A DNA stretch of 64,000 bases from DB1 sp049323655 (lineage in GTDB: Bacteria; Desulfobacterota; Desulfobulbia; Desulfobulbales; SURF-16), in NCBI GenBank assembly GCA_049323655.1, contig JBMONO010000024.1, positions 1 through 64,000 on the forward strand, given 5' to 3'. Of this stretch, positions 1-8,222 are shown piece after piece (position 1 is the first letter of the stretch; every line of letters begins with the position of its first letter). The notes under the pieces were generated by a model. It saw only the letters and a list, made by a program, of their open reading frames with translations. It had not been told where the DNA came from and ran no database searches. A program made the position numbers and the translations under genes.

Positions 1-99
1 GGTGTGCTGGCGAGAAGCAATCGGGGCGCCAGCCGTTCTGAGTGACCATTCAAACTACTAAATGCCATGATCCGCCCGGGCAAGGCCGGTTTTCTCCGG
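1..99. other. left-edge non-coding stretch
   Basis: This lies downstream of the octaheme cytochrome gene. I see no gene, repeat or clear terminator in it. Confidence 0.4.
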
Positions 100-1365
100 C
101 TAAAAGGTCCGCCGGTTGGTCACGCCGTTGGTCGGTTGCTGGATGCCGCTGGTGCCGGTGATCGCCCCGTGGAAGTGGCAGCGTTCACAGCGCTGGGGAT
201 AGCCTGTTCCGTGACAGCCGCCGCACATCATTTTATTGTACGGGTAATCATTGAGGGAATGATGAATGTTCTCCCAGGTGCCGCCCCCCTTGTCGTGGCA
301 CTGGTCGCACAGGTAGGAGAGGTTGTAGCCGTCGGTGATGGTGCCGGTCAGGGGGATGCGGTTGATCTTGCGGCGAAAAAGATAGGTGTTTGGCGAGCCG
401 TGCGGCTCGTGGCAGTCGAGGCAGGAGAGGACATAGCCGAGGCTGCCGTTGCCGGCGCTGTAGGGTGTTTTGACGCTGATGTAGCTGTCGGCGTTGCCCT
501 TGCCGTGCTTTTCATTGTTCCAGTCGATCTGTTTGAGATTGCGGCCGAGGGTGGTGCTGTAAATGGTATTGACCGTGTTGTGACAGTCGGTGCAGAAGGT
601 ATTGTAGTCCGGGGTGAGGGAGCCGTTGCTGGTCGGCGTGGCGCCCGGTTCGTAGGTGACCGCCGAGTTGTAGTAATAGGGGGCCTGGTATTTGTTGCCG
701 CTGGAGACGTCCATCCGTTCCGCCGCGTCGTTGCCCCACAGGTCGAAGTGGTCGGTCGGCCGCGAGATGGCGGTGTAGGCCGGGTCGGTGACATTGGCCT
801 TGTTGCGCCGGGCCAGATGGGGGTTGTGGCAGGCGGTGCAGGGATTGGACGAGGCGGTGAAATAATCGAACGCATTGTCGGCGAAATTGACGATATCCTT
901 GAGATTGTGGTAGGAGGCCAGGTTGAAGGCCTCGAGGATGCCGGCCGGAGAACCGGTCGCGTAGCCGCCGAAGGTGGCGGTGTAGTCCTTGTTGTCGATG
1001 CCGCCGGACTGGAACGACGAGGAGCTGGTATGGCAGTAAAAGCAGAAGTTGTCCGCCTGGACGTACGGCTTGGTGGTGGCGGTGGTGTCGAAGTTGTCGG
1101 CAAAGAGGGCGAAGGCCGAGGCGTCACCGGTGGCAGGCGCTGGTATTGCCCCGTCGATACTGGCGTGCTGTTCGTGGCAGTGGGCGCAGTTGCCGCGGGA
1201 GTAGTCGGTGAGTTGGGCCGGAGTGCGCTTGACGCCGACGGCGGCGTCGCCGTGGGCCGAATCCGTGTAGGTGCCGGCCAGGAGCGGCGCTGCATGGCAG
1301 AAGGCCGTTGAAGCAAAAAGAAGCGAAAGAAAAAGACGGGAGGATGTCATCGGCTGCACTGTCAT
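100..1365 (-). CDS. octaheme c-type cytochrome, exported
   Basis: A 421-residue exported cytochrome with eight CXXCH heme-attachment motifs starting near residues 60, 108, 176, 258, 315, 353, 381 and 393. The N-terminus carries a hydrophobic signal segment (about residues 8-30) with a likely cleavage site after LLA. The four central motifs are widely spaced and the last two are close together. Many motifs are followed by NPH or EPHG, typical of doubled-CXXCH cytochromes of metal and sulfate reducers. It probably carries electrons in the periplasm or at the outer surface. It is divergent from, and outside, the plus-strand cytochrome block. The start could also be the Met at residue 6; I see no strong ribosome-binding site. 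The substrate is unknown. Confidence 0.88.
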   Translation of the reverse strand: MTVQPMTSSRLFLSLLFASTAFCHAAPLLAGTYTDSAHGDAAVGVKRTPAQLTDYSRGNCAHCHEQHASIDGAIPAPATGDASAFALFADNFDTTATTKPYVQADNFCFYCHTSSSSFQSGGIDNKDYTATFGGYATGSPAGILEAFNLASYHNLKDIVNFADNAFDYFTASSNPCTACHNPHLARRNKANVTDPAYTAISRPTDHFDLWGNDAAERMDVSSGNKYQAPYYYNSAVTYEPGATPTSNGSLTPDYNTFCTDCHNTVNTIYSTTLGRNLKQIDWNNEKHGKGNADSYISVKTPYSAGNGSLGYVLSCLDCHEPHGSPNTYLFRRKINRIPLTGTITDGYNLSYLCDQCHDKGGGTWENIHHSLNDYPYNKMMCGGCHGTGYPQRCERCHFHGAITGTSGIQQPTNGVTNRRTF

Positions 1366-1489
1366 CGGAAAAACCGGCGCTGAGATGATGGGGAAAGGGT
1401 TTGTCTGCTCTTGTAAGAAAATGTATCAGGCCGGGGGGGATTTTTCAAATAGTGTTTTCAGGCATCAGGGATGAGGAATTCCTGAAAGG

Positions 1490-1599
1490 GATTTTTTTAA
1501 CCACAGAGCGCACAGAGAACGCAAAGAAAAAATCTTTAATTACAATTAGTTATCTCTGTGCGCTCTGTGGTTGATTTTCGGTTTTTGCGACGCCATCAA
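1490..1599 (+). repeat. family A interspersed palindromic repeat, copy A1
   Basis: The core CCACAGAGCGCACAGAGA is followed about 30 bp later by its inverted partner TCTCTGTGCGCTCTGTGG, and the copy ends in TTTTTGCGACGCCATCA. The terminal TCA is the reverse complement of the TGA stop codon of the adjacent PilZ gene. Confidence 0.85.
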
Positions 1600-2027
1600 T
1601 ATTGGTAGATATCGTGGCGCGGTTTCAGCCGTGTTGACTCGTTGACTTGTGCCTCGTAGGCCAGTTGCGGAATGTGTGCGTTATCGAGGATGAAGCGCTC
1701 AAGCTGCTGAACCTGGCCGGACGTGAGGTCGCCGAAGAGGATGCGGCGCTGTTTGATGACGGGTTTGCTGCTGGTTGATTTGGAGATGGTCTGATCAGAG
1801 ACGACGGTAAAGGGGATTTCATCCATGTAGTGATCGTTGTAACCGAAAAGGATGCCCCGGGCGGGCGGCGGCTCATTCAGATACTCCTTGTCGACATAGT
1901 TGAAGAGGATGCCGCCCATGCTGATGTCGATGACCTTGCCGAAATTGTAATGGAGGACGTACATCTCTTTTTTCGGGCTGAATCTGGGGAATCTCCTTCG
2001 GTTGAGAACAGTGTAGTTGGAACTCAT
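1596..2027 (-). CDS. PilZ-domain protein (c-di-GMP receptor candidate)
   Basis: A 143-residue soluble protein. The N-terminal RRRFPRF (about residues 10-16) fits the RxxxR half of a PilZ c-di-GMP site, and ISMGGILF (about residues 35-42) fits the [D/N]hSxxG half, with Ile in place of the usual Asp/Asn. The C-terminal half has a helical tail. Family knowledge: PilZ domains bind cyclic di-GMP and change partner activity. It is divergent from the decaheme cytochrome gene across a 396-bp gap holding a RegA-like palindrome. Its stop codon lies inside the end of a family A repeat. The partner is unknown; a role linking c-di-GMP to surface electron transfer is inference from position. Confidence 0.72.
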   Translation of the reverse strand: MSSNYTVLNRRRFPRFSPKKEMYVLHYNFGKVIDISMGGILFNYVDKEYLNEPPPARGILFGYNDHYMDEIPFTVVSDQTISKSTSSKPVIKQRRILFGDLTSGQVQQLERFILDNAHIPQLAYEAQVNESTRLKPRHDIYQY

Positions 2028-2423
2028 TTTTCCGCCCCTCGTGAAAGTGTTCTTGTATGATGAGATGTCAGAGTATCATGTCAAACATCCTTAGCAAAAA
2101 AAAAGGGGGGGGGGAATAGGGCAAATTGTCGCAGATGGGTGACGGGCGAAGGAGCATTTTTGGGGCGCATGCCCATTGTTGTGACTTGGTATTTAGAAAA
2201 AAATGTGAGAAATCATTGTGTTGTGAGGGAGGTGACAACCGTCGCCCCCAAAAAGGGTCGGGTATTTCTGCAGAAGCTGGCGATCGTCAGCGACAGCCGG
2301 AGGCGGTGGGGTTGTTGACAAGCCATAGTGAACATGGTAGGTGGAAATGTCACTTGTAACGATGGGATATCTAAGCTATTCTTGGCTGTCTACCGAAAAT
2401 GATAAACGCACGGGACTGGGAAA
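2028..2423. other. divergent intergenic region with homopolymer tract and RegA-like site
   Basis: This sits between the divergent PilZ and decaheme cytochrome genes, so it should hold promoters for both. It contains an A-run followed by a G-run of about ten bases (near 2096-2114), directly beside a RegA/PrrA-like half-palindrome (2118-2133), and a related GTGAC-N4-GTCGC element near 2232-2246. No gene is seen. Confidence 0.5.
2118..2133 (-). promoter_or_regulatory. RegA/PrrA-like palindromic operator, partial
   Basis: On the minus strand this reads TGCGACAATTTGCCC: a full GCGAC left half, the AATTT spacer seen in the better sites near 8123 and 8816, and a degenerate right half. Binding by the RegA-like regulator of this window is inferred. 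Confidence 0.4.
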
Positions 2424-3581
2424 ATGGTTTCTGCCGCACTGCCGCCGAGACACGGATCGTCTGTTTTGTTGTGGGTTGTGTTTTTTTTGTTCTCCGGAAC
2501 CGCCGCGGCCGGAGAGATTACCCTGCTGGAACCGGCGGAGAGCGGCATCATTTATGCCCGCAACCCTTCCTATTATGCGGTGGTTGAGGCAACCGACCGC
2601 AACGACGCGGACCGGATGGTGATCACGAGCGGAGCGACACCGATCAAGCCGCTGGCTGTCCGTTCCGGCGGCGGCCGCCATTATGTCCATTTCCAGCTGC
2701 CCCTGTCCCCAGGCGCCAATCTCTTCACCATCTCGCCCGGCAATAAAAAAATCTCCCTTGACTACAAGCCGATGCGTACCGTGCTCACCGTCAATTTCGA
2801 CGTGCCCGGCGTCTACATGTTTCACCGGCACGGCACCATGCGCAAGGAGTGCCGGCAGTGCCACGAAGCGGAGAACGTGCCGAAGAAATTTGCCGGCAAA
2901 CCGTTGCCCTTCGGCATGAATTCCGTTGTGTGCTATTCCTGTCACCGCCGGATCTTCGAAGATACCGCCTGGCATCACAGTCCGGCCGAGAGCCTGCTCT
3001 GCGAGACATGCCATCCCCAGGACGCTAAGGCCGGTAGATTTTTTGTTTCCAAAGGCAAGGATGCCGCTCTCTGTTATCGTTGCCATGTCGAGAAGGAACG
3101 GGTGTGGAGCAAACTGAAACACGTCCATCAGCCGGTCGGTTTCGGGGTCTGCTCCATGTGCCACAATCCCCATGGCGACGCCAACCGCTATCAGCTTTGG
3201 GCCGACGGTAAGGTGGATATCTGCATCAGCTGTCATGTTGACAAGGAGCAGTACGTGACAAAAGAGGTGGAGGGAATGACGACCCACGGCATTATCAACG
3301 GCGGTGGCTGCGTTGCCTGCCATGACCCGCACGGCACCGATAATCCTTACATGCTCTACAGGCCGGTCAATGAGTTGTGTGTCGGCTGTCACAATAAACT
3401 GGAGGGTGTTGTCAAAGGCCATCCGGTCGGCGGTCATCCGGTCGCCGGCCCGAAAAATCCCCTGCAGCCGGACAAGGAATTCAACTGCGCCAGTTGCCAT
3501 AATCCGCACGGCTCGGTGTATCAGTATCTACTGGTTGGTGACCTGCTGGGAGGCCATGTCTGTTCACGCTGCCACAACTGA
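2424..3581 (+). CDS. decaheme c-type cytochrome with N-terminal non-heme domain
   Basis: A 385-residue exported protein. The signal peptide is about residues 10-29 (ends TAAAG). A heme-free, beta-rich domain follows at about residues 30-130, then ten CXXCH motifs near residues 143, 170, 193, 217, 243, 267, 296, 319, 355 and 380. The heme-free domain probably contacts a partner. The heme part has the doubled-CXXCH pattern (CxxCHNPHG, CxxCHDPHG). It is followed by the NHL protein after 152 bp that hold a family B repeat, so the two are probably co-transcribed. Likely a periplasmic or outer-membrane electron carrier; the exact partner cannot be read from sequence. Confidence 0.9.
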   Translation: MVSAALPPRHGSSVLLWVVFFLFSGTAAAGEITLLEPAESGIIYARNPSYYAVVEATDRNDADRMVITSGATPIKPLAVRSGGGRHYVHFQLPLSPGANLFTISPGNKKISLDYKPMRTVLTVNFDVPGVYMFHRHGTMRKECRQCHEAENVPKKFAGKPLPFGMNSVVCYSCHRRIFEDTAWHHSPAESLLCETCHPQDAKAGRFFVSKGKDAALCYRCHVEKERVWSKLKHVHQPVGFGVCSMCHNPHGDANRYQLWADGKVDICISCHVDKEQYVTKEVEGMTTHGIINGGGCVACHDPHGTDNPYMLYRPVNELCVGCHNKLEGVVKGHPVGGHPVAGPKNPLQPDKEFNCASCHNPHGSVYQYLLVGDLLGGHVCSRCHN

Positions 3582-3632
3582 TATCGGCAAAGACGACGGG
3601 CGATGATGATGCATGTGAGTGCGGTAATGAAT

Positions 3633-3735
3633 GTCGGAGTCGTAAAAAGCGATGATTCCGACGGGCGGTGCATTGTAACTCGTTGTTTTCACTTTCCCGC
3701 CTGCCATGGTTTGCGGGTTTTTGCGAGACCATCAT
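3633..3735 (+). repeat. family B interspersed palindromic repeat, copy B1
   Basis: An imperfect hairpin GTCGGAGTCG / CGATGATTCCGAC opens the element. The conserved body TGTAACTCGTTGTTTTC and the end TTTTTGCGAGACCATCA follow. Its right end runs directly into the ATG of the NHL gene at 3734. Confidence 0.85.
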
Positions 3736-5086
3736 GAATCGGATCGGTCATAATATTCTGTTCATGCCGGCGGTGTTGTGCCGCTTTCTGGCCGCAGGCT
3801 TTCTTTTTTGCCTTGCGGGATTTTTTTTCGTCACCCCGCTTTGCGCCCAGCAGAAAGATGGTTCGCCATGGAACGTCCCGGTCAAGGCGGTGGCGATTAT
3901 CACGGAAGATGATCAGGGGGCGCCGCTGCAGTTTCCTTCCACGGTTTTCTTTGACTGGACGATGGATGAAACCTATGTCGTCACCGGCGGCAAGGGGCGC
4001 ATCAGCATCTACGGCGCTGACTTTTTTCCGCAGATTTCCCTGGGCCGCGGACGAGGGGTGGAGAGTCCCAATGATCTTTTTGTCGACAAGGATGGCCGGC
4101 TCTATATCTGTCAGGGCCAGTCGGCCGGCAAATCCCCGCGGCTGACGATTTTAAACGGTGCCTTTTTTCTGGAAAAGGAGATCGTTTTCGCCGATATACC
4201 CGGCCTGGAAAAGGTGGTTCCCGGCCGCATCGCCGTGGCGGCAAACGGCACCATCTATATTGTCCCGGCCAACCTGCGCGGCGCCCTGGTGCTGGACAGG
4301 GACGGTCGCTTTCTTCGCTGGCTCACCCCCAAAGACCGGGTAAGAATAGAGGAAGAACCGATGGTCACCGGTGAGTCGGGCATGCCGACCGTGGCCGCCG
4401 ATGCGGTGGCCGATGCCGATGAGGAGAAGTCCGCCGCGGCTGCAGGTGAGGCTGATGGGGCTACGGCGGAATCGCTTGATGATACTGCCGGCGCCGAGGC
4501 CCGCAAAGACAAAACCGCCGCTGCCGATGCTCCGGCCGATGGCGCTGAGGCAAAGCACCTTGATCAGCGGGCGGCGGAGCTGGAGAGTCTGCCGGATTTT
4601 CTGCGGCCAATGAAAAAGGACGTCGATGCCCCTGTTGAAGAGGCGGATCCCCGCAGTGCCGTGCAGCTGGCTGACGTGGTCTGTGACTCCCAGGGCCATA
4701 TCTATCTCCTCAGTGAGGAGACGAGCAAGGTCTATGTCTATAATGCCGCGGAGAAGTTTCTTTTTTCCTTCGGCCAGAAAGGCGGGTCAGAGGGCAAGAT
4801 GAGCCGGCCCCGCGCCCTGGCGGTCGATGAGAAGAGAAAGAGTATCTCTATTGTCGATTACATGCGTCACACGATCCTGATCTATAATTTCGCCGGCCGT
4901 TTTCTTTTTGAAGTCGGCGGCTACGGCAGATCGCCCCGTTGGTTTAATTTCCCCACGGATATAGCCCTCAATCGGCAGGGGCATCTCATAGTGGCGGATC
5001 TTTTCAATAAGCGGGTGCAGGTGCTCGATGTGCAGTATGAGGCCGGGGTCGGTCTGTTTGGCCCGGCGGAAAAGGGCGGGAAATAG
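3734..5086 (+). CDS. NHL-repeat beta-propeller protein, exported
   Basis: A 450-residue protein with an N-terminal hydrophobic signal (about residues 8-36, ending LCAQQ) and repeated blade motifs of NHL type (PNDLFVDKDGRLYI, PRALAVDEKRKSISIVD, PTDIALNRQGHLIVAD). An Ala/Asp/Glu-rich, low-complexity insert of about 85 residues interrupts the propeller near residues 215-300. I chose the ATG at 3734 because the in-frame codons upstream are translated repeat sequence. Propellers of this kind are scaffold or assembly proteins; beside multiheme cytochromes a role in surface cytochrome assembly, like the OscD propeller, is plausible but inferred. The gene is probably co-transcribed with the decaheme cytochrome. 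Confidence 0.82.
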   Translation: MNRIGHNILFMPAVLCRFLAAGFLFCLAGFFFVTPLCAQQKDGSPWNVPVKAVAIITEDDQGAPLQFPSTVFFDWTMDETYVVTGGKGRISIYGADFFPQISLGRGRGVESPNDLFVDKDGRLYICQGQSAGKSPRLTILNGAFFLEKEIVFADIPGLEKVVPGRIAVAANGTIYIVPANLRGALVLDRDGRFLRWLTPKDRVRIEEEPMVTGESGMPTVAADAVADADEEKSAAAAGEADGATAESLDDTAGAEARKDKTAAADAPADGAEAKHLDQRAAELESLPDFLRPMKKDVDAPVEEADPRSAVQLADVVCDSQGHIYLLSEETSKVYVYNAAEKFLFSFGQKGGSEGKMSRPRALAVDEKRKSISIVDYMRHTILIYNFAGRFLFEVGGYGRSPRWFNFPTDIALNRQGHLIVADLFNKRVQVLDVQYEAGVGLFGPAEKGGK

Positions 5087-5092
5087 CCGCCA

Positions 5093-5626
5093 TCATTTTT
5101 CCGGAGGATATTTGTAGAGTTTCCGCTGGAGGGTGCGCCGATGAATTCCCAGTCGTTTTGCAGTTTCCGAGATGTTGCCGCCGCAATCGGCCAGCACCCG
5201 GTTGATGTGCTCCCACTCGGTGCGCGCCAGCGACGGCGCGGTGAAATCCTCCGGCTGATTGTCTATTTCCACTTCCGGACTGCGTGTAAAGGCGTTTAAG
5301 ATATCACCGACATCGGCCGGTTTCGGCAGATAGTAAACCGCCCCAAGTTTGACGGCATCTGTCGCGGTGGCAATGCTGCCGTATCCGGTCAACACCACCG
5401 CTTTGAGTTCCGGGTCGATCTGCAGGGCATCCCTGATCAATTCGAGACCTGATTTGCCGGGCATTTTCATGTCAACAACCGCCAGTTTCGGTCGGTGCTT
5501 TCCGATAATCGCGATCGCCTCGTCGTAATTTGCCGCCGCATAGACGGTAAAGCCTCTCTGTTCAAACGCCTTGCGCATTCTGCTGCGAAAGAGATCTTCA
5601 TCATCAACGATAAGGATGGTTTCCAT
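5093..5626 (-). CDS. regA: RegA/PrrA/ActR-type response regulator
   Basis: A 177-residue response regulator. The receiver domain has the acidic pair Asp8/Asp9, phospho-acceptor Asp52 (VVDMKMPG) and Lys102 (YLPKP). A short linker leads to a Fis-type helix-turn-helix at about residues 140-173 ending RRTLQRKLYKYPP, which is the recognition helix of the RegA/PrrA/ActR family. The family controls redox and energy metabolism genes and binds GCGNC-N-GNCGC palindromes; such palindromes occur in this window near 2118, 8123, 8816 and 40979. It lies downstream of its kinase gene, separated by a structured 206-bp spacer. The family assignment is strong; the regulon is inference. Confidence 0.88.
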   Translation of the reverse strand: METILIVDDEDLFRSRMRKAFEQRGFTVYAAANYDEAIAIIGKHRPKLAVVDMKMPGKSGLELIRDALQIDPELKAVVLTGYGSIATATDAVKLGAVYYLPKPADVGDILNAFTRSPEVEIDNQPEDFTAPSLARTEWEHINRVLADCGGNISETAKRLGIHRRTLQRKLYKYPPEK

Positions 5627-5689
5627 GGGTGTCTGTTTTCCTGCTGGAAGCCAAAAAAGGCATTTGTAGTGATTGGCGCGGGCGTTTAG

Positions 5690-5755
5690 GAGCCGTGCGG
5701 AAATAACCTGTACGATTATGTCTCTCCCATACGGCTCCTTATGCCGTATGGGAGA
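5690..5755 (-). promoter_or_regulatory. competing hairpins between the RegB-like and RegA-like genes
   Basis: A perfect stem CTCCCATACGGC / GCCGTATGGGAG (5724-5735 with 5743-5754, extended one pair) can form. GGAGCCGT (5690-5697) is also fully complementary to ACGGCTCC (5731-5738), which would break that stem. Two mutually exclusive structures in the transcript between kinase and regulator suggest attenuation or differential expression. No U-run follows, so a simple terminator is unlikely. Confidence 0.45.
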
Positions 5756-5832
5756 ATAAAATGTTCAGGTAGTTTTTGCTCAACGGCTTAGCGGTTTTCA
5801 TGCCGGATGGCCAAAAATCCGGTTGTCGTCCA

Positions 5833-7200
5833 TTACCGTTCGTCTGCGCCGATACGCACCAGGGCAAAGGAAAGAATGGCTGTTGTTCCTTCGCCCGGCT
5901 CTGAAATCAGCTTCAGGTCACCGCCAAATCGATTTGCCATGATTTTGGCCAGATAAAGTCCAAGTCCCATTCCTTTGCCAGGTTGTTTGCTGGTATAAAA
6001 GGGCTCGGTGGCGCGTTTGAGAAATTCCCGATCCATCCCGGACCCGTGGTCAACAACCTCAAAATAGAGATACTGGTCGTCCTTGCGGCAGACGATGTCA
6101 ATCGGTGCGCCCGGGGCCGAGGCGTCCATGGCGTTTTTCATCAGTTCACGGATGGTGCGGGTGAGTGTCCGGACCGGCATCACAACTTGTAACTCGTCAA
6201 CCTGGTTGATGAAATTGACTTGCTTTAAGTTTTCCAGATGAAAGAGTGCCATTGCCTCGTACACTAACTCTTTGATGGAAAACTTGTCAACAGCTTCTCC
6301 AAGAAGTTTGCCGCTGTCAGCCGACATCTGGAAAAGAATTTCCTTGCAACGGGAGACCTGATCCCGAATCAGTCGGGTATCGTCGATGAGATTTTTGTCG
6401 CCGCCATGTTTTTTGAAATGAAACAGCATCTCGCCGGCAGCGACGGCTATGGTGGAAAGCGGGGTGGAGAATTCATGGGCTGCCCCCGCGGCAAAGGTGG
6501 CCAGCGACGCAAGTTTTTCGTTGCGCATTTTTTCCTCGGCCAGCTCTTTGAGAACCTTTTCCTGCTCCTGGATGTTTTTTTTGATCTGCGCCACCGGGTA
6601 AACGATGAGGATGACCATGAGAAGGAAGATAAAAAACATGTAATGGCTGTGCGTCTGTAAATAGGCATCAATCTGCCGGGAGAAGACTGCCAGCGTTTCC
6701 GGGTCTGTGTTGGTAAGGGAAAGGCTGGTCAGTAAGGCATGATCAGGCTGGGCCGGTTTGGAGAAGAAAAAAAAGATTGTGTAACAGCAGAGGGTAAAGG
6801 TGGCAAGGGCGTATGAACAGCTTTTTTCCAGCAGCAAGGCGCCGAGTACAATCGAGACAATATAAAGGATATTGAGGGGATTGAAAATTGATACCACATG
6901 GAAGAAAAGAACGGTCATCAGGGTGACGTCAAGTGACATGACCAGGGCGGGAATCCAGCAGGGGGTTTCCTGCTGTTTGCGCAGCAATTGATATAAAAAA
7001 ATATTGGAGATCAGTTCAGCGCCCAGGATCAAGCCGGCTAAGGGAAGAGAGATGGTGAGATGAAAAATGGAGATGCTGATGCAAACCAGCATTGCCTGGC
7101 TGGCAATCGTGGCCCAGCGCAGACGGAGAAGCCAGAGGAAGGCGATGTTGGTGCCGCTGGCGGCCGGGGAGGCGATGTCGGTATTGATGTTCCGGTTCAC
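5833..7200 (-). CDS. regB: RegB/PrrB-type membrane sensor histidine kinase
   Basis: 455 residues from a GTG at 7200, preceded by AGGA at a suitable distance; longer in-frame starts would translate a family A repeat. About six membrane helices span residues 20-200. IFNPLN (about 105-110) sits where RegB has its GGXXNPF quinone-sensing motif. The H-box AAHEFSTPLSTI has His242. A conserved cysteine, Cys285 in RCKEIL, matches the redox-active cysteine of RegB. The N and G boxes (ELMKNAMDAS, GSGMD, GKGMGLGLYL) form the ATPase domain. It should phosphorylate the RegA-like regulator downstream in response to quinone-pool redox state. The lack of the two glycines of GGXXNPF is a deviation. Confidence 0.87.
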   Translation of the reverse strand: MNRNINTDIASPAASGTNIAFLWLLRLRWATIASQAMLVCISISIFHLTISLPLAGLILGAELISNIFLYQLLRKQQETPCWIPALVMSLDVTLMTVLFFHVVSIFNPLNILYIVSIVLGALLLEKSCSYALATFTLCCYTIFFFFSKPAQPDHALLTSLSLTNTDPETLAVFSRQIDAYLQTHSHYMFFIFLLMVILIVYPVAQIKKNIQEQEKVLKELAEEKMRNEKLASLATFAAGAAHEFSTPLSTIAVAAGEMLFHFKKHGGDKNLIDDTRLIRDQVSRCKEILFQMSADSGKLLGEAVDKFSIKELVYEAMALFHLENLKQVNFINQVDELQVVMPVRTLTRTIRELMKNAMDASAPGAPIDIVCRKDDQYLYFEVVDHGSGMDREFLKRATEPFYTSKQPGKGMGLGLYLAKIMANRFGGDLKLISEPGEGTTAILSFALVRIGADER

Positions 7201-7260
7201 TGGCGATCCTGTTATCAGGGGTGTTGTGACGCTGCAGTTGCTTTGGTTGTGTGGCAAAAA

Positions 7261-7400
7261 TTGACAAACCCGTAAACCCGTAAAAAGTCTTTTCACCACA
7301 GAGCGCACTGAGGGCACAGAGAAAACATCTTTAATTACAATTGGTTGCCTCTGTGTGCTCTGCGGTGTCTGTGGTTGATTTTCTGTTTTTCCGAGTCCGG
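7261..7400 (+). repeat. family A interspersed palindromic repeat, copy A2
   Basis: It starts TTGACAAACCCGTAAA, contains CCACAGAGCGCACTGAGG and the inverted partner CCTCTGTGTGCTCTG, and has a degraded right end (TTTTTCCGAGTCC). It sits just upstream of the RegB-like gene start. Confidence 0.85.
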
Positions 7401-7519
7401 TAAAAATGTGACCTGCGACATTATACCACATCTGCGTTTCCTGCGATGTGTGTTAAATGTTTTTTGTGTAAACTTGTCAATCTCTTTCCAGAAACGACAA
7501 CGTAATAATGGAGGAACAC

Positions 7520-7756
7520 ATGGACCTGAAGCCGGATTTGACATTGGATGCCAAGGGGTTAAGCTGTCCCATGCCGTTGTTGAAGACCAAGCAGTTTATC
7601 ACCAAAATCAAGGTAGGAGAAGTGCTTGAGGTGTTTGGAACGGATCCCGGCTCGAAGAATGATCTGCCGGGCTGGTGCGAGAGATCCGGCCATGAGTTTC
7701 TTGGCGCCGAGGACGGTGGCGGCTTTTTTAAATTTTATATTCGCCGGGGGAAGTGA
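7520..7756 (+). CDS. TusA/SirA/YedF-family sulfur-carrier protein
   Basis: 78 residues. The start is the ATG at 7520, placed by GGAGGA at 7510-7515. The family signature LSCPMPLLKTK (about residues 14-24) contains the Cys-Pro dipeptide whose cysteine carries persulfide sulfur in TusA proteins. The C-terminal half has a second cysteine in PGWCERSGHEF. Family knowledge: these small proteins shuttle sulfur to tRNA thiolation, molybdenum cofactor or dissimilatory sulfur enzymes, and some have only regulatory roles. It stands alone between the divergent RegB-like gene and a strong terminator, so its pathway cannot be told; dissimilatory sulfur transfer is plausible in a sulfate reducer. Confidence 0.86.
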   Translation: MDLKPDLTLDAKGLSCPMPLLKTKQFITKIKVGEVLEVFGTDPGSKNDLPGWCERSGHEFLGAEDGGGFFKFYIRRGK

Positions 7757-7794
7757 TCATTCCTCTCTTTTCTTGACTTCCTGAAAGGGCGCAG

Positions 7795-7847
7795 ATGTTC
7801 ATGGAGACTGGGCGTTAAGAGGCCTGCCTCCATGAACATTTTTTTGT
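7795..7847 (+). terminator. intrinsic terminator after the TusA-family gene
   Basis: Perfect 12-bp arms ATGTTCATGGAG (7795-7806) and CTCCATGAACAT (7828-7839) are followed directly by a run of T. Confidence 0.85.
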
Positions 7848-7860
7848 AACTATTCAAAAG

Positions 7861-7972
7861 CGATGGTCCCGTAAAAACCCGCAAACCATGGCGGGCGGGA
7901 ACGAGAAAACAACGAGCTGCTACACCGCTCGTCGGAATCATGGCTTTTTATACGATTCCGACAAAAGTCAAA
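7861..7972 (-). repeat. family B interspersed palindromic repeat, copy B2
   Basis: Minus-strand orientation. The left edge is GATGGTCCCGTAAAAA, the body contains GAGAAAACAACGAGC, and the terminal hairpin is built from GTCGGAATCATGG and its partner GATTCCGAC. Confidence 0.85.
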
Positions 7973-8122
7973 AACGCCGCATCTGCTTAGTCGTCGGCCT
8001 GATCCGTATACCAGGTGGAGTGCGGCCAAGCCTCCTTTTTTTACACTTGTTAAATGTTCCCCCTCTTTTCTGTCAACAGCTATAAACGTCATGTTACATA
8101 GTGCGAGACATATTTTTGGGGG

Positions 8123-8139
8123 TGCGACAATTCACCGCA
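8123..8139 (+). promoter_or_regulatory. RegA/PrrA-like palindromic operator upstream of a PilZ gene
   Basis: TGCGACAATTCACCGCA has the GCGNC-N5-NCCGC form and is nearly identical to the site at 8816-8832. It lies about 85 bp before the PilZ gene start. Confidence 0.5.
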
Positions 8140-8222
8140 TACCCGTTATGTCGAGTCTGTGTTACAGTTTAATAAATTTTGTAGAAAGCCGATACGATAA
8201 GAAAGGGGAGCACAGGGCGGTA

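Noticed and set aside
67..1316. Long reading frames of 414 and 322 codons opposite or alongside the octaheme cytochrome
   Set aside because: They are shadows of the GC-rich cytochrome gene; neither has domains or a ribosome-binding site, whereas the minus-strand frame has eight heme motifs and a signal peptide.
3668..3733. Earlier GTG start for the NHL protein
   Set aside because: The extra residues are translated family B repeat sequence (they recur near 7.9 and 41.1 kb).
7201..7431. Longer N-terminus of the RegB-like kinase
   Set aside because: It reads through a family A repeat and lacks a ribosome-binding site.
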